This document shows positions 60,317 through 64,000 of a stretch of DNA of 64,000 nt, piece by piece. The DNA lies in NCBI RefSeq assembly GCF_033115175.1, contig NC_084838.1, positions 68,974,468-69,038,467 of the forward strand, given 5' to 3'. This DNA comes from Lepus europaeus. Taxonomy: Eukaryota > Chordata > Mammalia > Lagomorpha > Leporidae. Both the position numbers and the translations under genes were made by a program. Position 1 is the stretch's first letter, and each line of letters opens with the position of its first letter. Under the pieces are notes generated by a model. It searched no databases, was not told the DNA's origin, and worked only from the letters and a program-made list of their open reading frames with translations.

Positions 60317-60638
60317 GGTGGCAGGCGCTATGGCTTAGTGGGCTAAGCCTCTGCCTATGGCGCTGGCATCCATATGGGCGCTGGTTCTAGTCCTGGCGGC
60401 TCCTCTTCCAATCCAGCTCTCTGCTATGGCCTGGGAGGGCAGCAGAAGGTGGCCCAAGTCCGTGGGCTCCTGCACCTGAATTGGAGACCAGGAAGAGGCA
60501 CCTTGCTCCTGGCTTCCCATTGGCGCAGCTCTGGCCGTTGTGGCCATCTGGGGAGTGAACTAGTAGATGGAAGACCTCTCTCTCTGCCTCTGTCACTCTG
60601 TAATTCTGCCTTAAAAATAAATAAATAAAACCTTTTAA
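60317..60638 (+). mobile_element. Older CSINE
   Basis: Sense, full length, AAATAAATAAATAAAACC tail; the last SINE before RANBP6. Confidence 0.9.
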
Positions 60639-60984
60639 AAATTAAAGAAACAATATTTAGCCCCAGGGACATTTGTTTCTTAGAGTAACCTCAGCAGCTT
60701 CCTACCAAAGGGCAGTTAGGATCATAAGTGGGCCTCTTCCCTTACAGTTTAGACAACATGCAAGGAAACTCTTAAGTAACGTAAGCAAAGATACAAAATC
60801 AATTTAGAGTTAAGACCTGGACTCCAGTCGGATTACCACTTCAGGTTACTTTTATACTAAAACTTACTCAGTTGTCCACAGGCCAAATGATTCTGATACA
60901 CATCAGAGTTTGCGCATCACTGTCCTGCATTAGATATGGTAGAGGGGAGGAAATCACTGTGGGATATTTTCCCCCTGTATTTCA

Positions 60985-61290
60985 CTTATTATCTTATAAA
61001 TGACTTTATTGCAGTATTATTCATATGCCATAAAATTCATGATTTAACTTGTACAACTCAATGGGTTTTAGTATAATCACACACCACAACCAATGTTCTA
61101 AGACTTTCATCACTGACAAAGAAATCCCTTGACAGCATTCTTTCTTCCCTCCCCCTAGCCTCTGGCAATCCTAACTTCTATCTATATAGATTTGCGTATT
61201 CAGGATCTTCCACATAAGTGAAACCATACACTAGGTGGCCTTTTGGGATTGGCTTCTTTTACTTGATTTTCAAGATGTGCTTGTTTTAAA
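60985..61290 (-). mobile_element. Old L1M/HAL1-type 3' fragment, antisense
   Basis: Contains the recognisable series CCTCTGGCAATCCTAACTTC, TAGATTTGCGTATTC and GTGAAACCATACA of old L1 3' ends, about 300 bases upstream of the RANBP6 promoter. Confidence 0.55.
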
Positions 61291-61449
61291 ATGAAGCTAG
61301 CACCAATATCGTTTAGAAATTTAAAAATCACTCATAATCCCATGTAAATATAATCAATTAATCAATACTAACATTTCCTTTTCTTTTTTTTCCCCCTTTG
61401 CAGTTTTTTGGTTGTTTTTTTTTTCACCTGACTGGAAAAAAATGGAAGA

Positions 61450-61632
61450 TGCCCCTGGGGCCTCAGCTGGCTCCCACCCAGCTCTGGGCCTCCCGGAGCC
61501 TGCACACCGAGAGCGTCCAGGCAGAGGGAGAAGCGCCCCCGCCCATCCCCGCCGGCGCCTCGTTGACGTCACTGCTTCGAGCCGCAGACCCTCCCCCCGC
61601 CTCCCCGGTCGCGGCAGCTTTGACAGAACGCG
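61450..61632 (+). promoter_or_regulatory. RANBP6: CpG-rich promoter and 5' UTR of RANBP6 with CRE and GC boxes
   Basis: GC and CpG content rise sharply against the AT-rich flank. A perfect palindromic cAMP-response element TGACGTCA lies at 61564-61571, 62 bases before the ATG. Sp1-type CCCCCGCCC is at 61535-61543 and more C-rich boxes lie at 61545-61605. No TATA box is evident, so dispersed CpG-island initiation within about 100 bases of the ATG is likely. The transcription start is inferred, not seen. Confidence 0.75.
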
Positions 61633-64000
61633 ATGGCGGCGGCCGGGGCTGCAGGGGTGCCGGCGGCCGTGTCAGAAAAGCAAGAGTTTTACCAGCTTCT
61701 GAAGAACCTGATCAATCCAAGCTGTATGGTGCGGAGACAAGCAGAGGAAATATATGAAAATATCCCAGGTCTGTGTAAAACTACATTCCTCTTAGATGCC
61801 GTCAGAAATAGAAGAGCGGGTTATGAGGTGAGACAAATGGCTGCCGCACTGCTACGACGGCTTTTGTCCTCTGGGTTTGAGGAGGTGTATCCAAATCTGC
61901 CTTCTGATGTTCAGAGGGATGTCAAGATTGAGCTGATACTGGCTGTTAAGTTAGAGACGCATGCTAGCATGAGGAAAAAACTTTGTGATATCTTTGCGGT
62001 GCTGGCCAGGAATTTGATTGATGAGGATGGCACCAACCACTGGCCAGAAGGTCTGAAGTTTCTTATTGATTCTATCTACTCTAAAAATGTGGTTCTGTGG
62101 GAAGTTGCACTTCACGTTTTCTGGCACTTTCCTGGGATTTTTGGCAACCAGGAGCGGCACGATTTGGATATCATCAAACGGTTATTGGACCAATGTATTC
62201 AAGATCAAGAACATCCAGCAATCAGGACATTATCCGCTAGAGCTGCTGCTGCCTTTGTCCTTGCTAATGAGAATAATGTTGCTCTTTTCAAAGACTTTGC
62301 AGACTTGCTTCCTGGAATCTTACAGGCTGTTAATGACTCATGCTACCAAGATGATGATTCAGTGCTAGAATCCCTTGTTGAAATTGCGGATACGGTACCT
62401 AAGTACTTGGGTCCTTACTTGGAAGATACCCTACAATTGAGTCTGAAGTTATGTGGAGACTCTAGGCTCAGTAATCTGCAACGCCAGCTGGCCCTCGAAG
62501 TAATAGTGACTTTGTCTGAAACTGCAACCCCCATGTTGAAAAAACATACAAATATTATTGCACAGGCAATTCCTTTTATATTAGCAATGATGGTTGATCT
62601 ACAAGATGATGAGGACTGGGTAAATGCTGATGAAATGGAGGAAGATGATTTTGACAGCAATGCAGTTGCTGCTGAGAGTGCACTAGACAGACTGGCATGT
62701 GGACTTGGTGGAAAAATTGTTTTACCAATGACCAAGGAGCATATCCTGCAGATGCTTCAGAGCCCTGACTGGAAATACCGACATGCCGGATTAATGGCCT
62801 TATCTGCCATTGGAGAAGGATGCCATCAGCAAATGGAACCAATTCTAGATGAAACAGTTAACTCTGTTCTGCTTTTTCTTCAGGATCCTCATCCAAGGGT
62901 GAGGGCTGCAGCCTGTACTACACTTGGACAGATGGCTACAGACTTTGCACCCAGTTTCCAAAAGAAATTCCATGAAACAGTCATTGCAGCCCTGTTGCGT
63001 ACCATGGAGAATCAAGGTAATCAGCGTGTGCAGTCACATGCGGCTTCTGCTCTTATTATTTTTATTGAAGACTGCCCCAAATCATTGCTAGTTCTGTATT
63101 TGGATAATATGGTAAAAAATCTACATTCCATCTTGGTGATTAAACTTCAGGAGTTGATTCGCAATGGAACTAAGTTGGCTTTAGAACAACTTGTGACAAC
63201 CATTGCCTCAGTTGCCGATACAATAGAAGAAAAATTTGTCCCATATTATGATATATTTATGCCCTCACTAAAGCACATTGTTGAGCTTGCCATTCAGAAG
63301 GACCTCAAGCTTCTGAGAGGAAAAACTATTGAGTGCATTAGCCATGTTGGTCTTGCTGTTGGGAAGGAAAAATTTTTGCAGGATGCATCAAATGTGATGC
63401 AGCTGTTGTTGAAGACACAATCAGACTTAAATAATATGGAAGATGATGACCCTCAGACCTCGTACATGGTTTCAGCTTGGGCTAGAATGTGTAAAATTCT
63501 TGGAAAAGATTTTCAACAGTACCTACCACTGGTTATTGAGCCTCTTATTAAGACTGCTTCAGCTAAACCTGATGTTGCTCTCCTAGACACACAAGATGTT
63601 GAGAACATGAGTGATGATGATGGCTGGCAATTTGTGAATCTTGGAGACCAGCAAAGTTTTGGAATTAAAACTTCAGGACTTGAAGCAAAAGCAACTGCTT
63701 GTCAGATGTTGGTTTACTATGCTAAGGAGTTAAAAGAAGGATTTGTGGAATATACAGAACAAGTTGTGAAGCTTATGGTTCCTTTACTGAAATTTTATTT
63801 CCATGACAATGTTCGAGTGGCAGCAGCAGAATCCATGCCTTTTCTCCTGGAATGTGCAAAACTGCATAGCCCAGAGTATCTTTCACAGATGTGGCAATTT
63901 ATATGTGATCCCTTAATCAAGGCTATTGGGACTGAACCTGATACAGATGTACTCTCAGAAATAATGAATTCTTTCGCAAAGTCCATTGAAGTAATGGGAG
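61633..64000 (+). CDS. RANBP6: RANBP6, Ran-binding protein 6 (importin-beta family), 5' 789 codons; continues past the window
   Basis: An uninterrupted frame runs from the ATG at 61633 to the window end: 789 codons plus one base, of about 1105 expected for human RANBP6. The N-terminus ([20 protein letters not shown]) and the body match RANBP6 better than its parent IPO5; for example residues 24-36 read [18 protein letters not shown]6 is a karyopherin-beta protein of stacked HEAT repeats expected to bind RanGTP and carry cargo through nuclear pores; roles in STAT3 import and EGFR repression have been reported. An acidic stretch (D325-D339, including W329) corresponds to the acidic loop of IPO5, and an MSDDDGW motif follows near residue 658. 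No introns, frameshifts or stops are seen, as expected for a retrogene of IPO5 under constraint. The start context is strong (G at -3, G at +4). Only the 3' end is unseen. Confidence 0.96.
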   Translation, partial: MAAAGAAGVPAAVSEKQEFYQLLKNLINPSCMVRRQAEEIYENIPGLCKTTFLLDAVRNRRAGYEVRQMAAALLRRLLSSGFEEVYPNLPSDVQRDVKIELILAVKLETHASMRKKLCDIFAVLARNLIDEDGTNHWPEGLKFLIDSIYSKNVVLWEVALHVFWHFPGIFGNQERHDLDIIKRLLDQCIQDQEHPAIRTLSARAAAAFVLANENNVALFKDFADLLPGILQAVNDSCYQDDDSVLESLVEIADTVPKYLGPYLEDTLQLSLKLCGDSRLSNLQRQLALEVIVTLSETATPMLKKHTNIIAQAIPFILAMMVDLQDDEDWVNADEMEEDDFDSNAVAAESALDRLACGLGGKIVLPMTKEHILQMLQSPDWKYRHAGLMALSAIGEGCHQQMEPILDETVNSVLLFLQDPHPRVRAAACTTLGQMATDFAPSFQKKFHETVIAALLRTMENQGNQRVQSHAASALIIFIEDCPKSLLVLYLDNMVKNLHSILVIKLQELIRNGTKLALEQLVTTIASVADTIEEKFVPYYDIFMPSLKHIVELAIQKDLKLLRGKTIECISHVGLAVGKEKFLQDASNVMQLLLKTQSDLNNMEDDDPQTSYMVSAWARMCKILGKDFQQYLPLVIEPLIKTASAKPDVALLDTQDVENMSDDDGWQFVNLGDQQSFGIKTSGLEAKATACQMLVYYAKELKEGFVEYTEQVVKLMVPLLKFYFHDNVRVAAAESMPFLLECAKLHSPEYLSQMWQFICDPLIKAIGTEPDTDVLSEIMNSFAKSIEVMG

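Noticed and set aside
61382..61410. Pyrimidine tract and CAG resembling a 3' splice site before RANBP6
   Set aside because: It lies upstream of the CpG promoter and the gene is intronless in known mammals; likely chance.
61398..61757. 119-codon plus-strand frame overlapping the RANBP6 start
   Set aside because: Different frame across a GC-rich promoter and the real coding start; no domain and no support.

Overview
This is mammalian, almost certainly lagomorph, DNA and most likely rabbit (Oryctolagus cuniculus). The evidence is about 40 copies of the tRNA-derived lagomorph C-repeat SINE (CSINE), several rabbit-type LINE-1 3' ends with their G-rich tract, and one real coding region whose translation I recognise as RANBP6. 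In human, RANBP6 lies on 9p24 near IL33, so the window is probably the intergenic desert upstream of RANBP6. That placement is inference; no search was run.

Layout. 1-4.6 kb: SINEs and an L1 3' end. 4.6-9.4 kb: one old Tigger1 DNA transposon split by a CSINE, a CSINE-in-CSINE, another CSINE and a 5'-inverted L1. 10.1-10.8 kb: an ERV1-type LTR. 11-12.5 kb: SINEs and a tandem duplication. 12.8-16 kb: a long antisense L1 ORF2 relic. 16.9-18 kb: two LTR-like blocks and an A-rich tract. 18-25.6 kb: mostly unique sequence with MIR and CSINE relics and a second copy of the 10 kb LTR inside a SINE. 25.7-35.3 kb: layered old antisense L1 DNA broken by a solo LTR, several CSINEs and a younger L1 with an inverted 5' end. 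35.3-44 kb: unique sequence, three antisense LTRs and another inverted L1. 44-61 kb: unique sequence with scattered SINEs, an L1, L2 and LTR relics. 61.4-64 kb: CpG-rich promoter and the intronless RANBP6 reading frame, which runs off the window end.

Apart from RANBP6 I see no convincing protein-coding exon, tRNA, rRNA or CRISPR. The remaining open frames are translations of SINEs, L1s and LTRs or chance. There is no sign of a new multi-gene system. What is informative is the transposon archaeology: target-site duplications can be read for many insertions, nested insertions give a relative order, three L1s carry 5' inversions, and one solo LTR has two arrays of tandem enhancer-like repeats.
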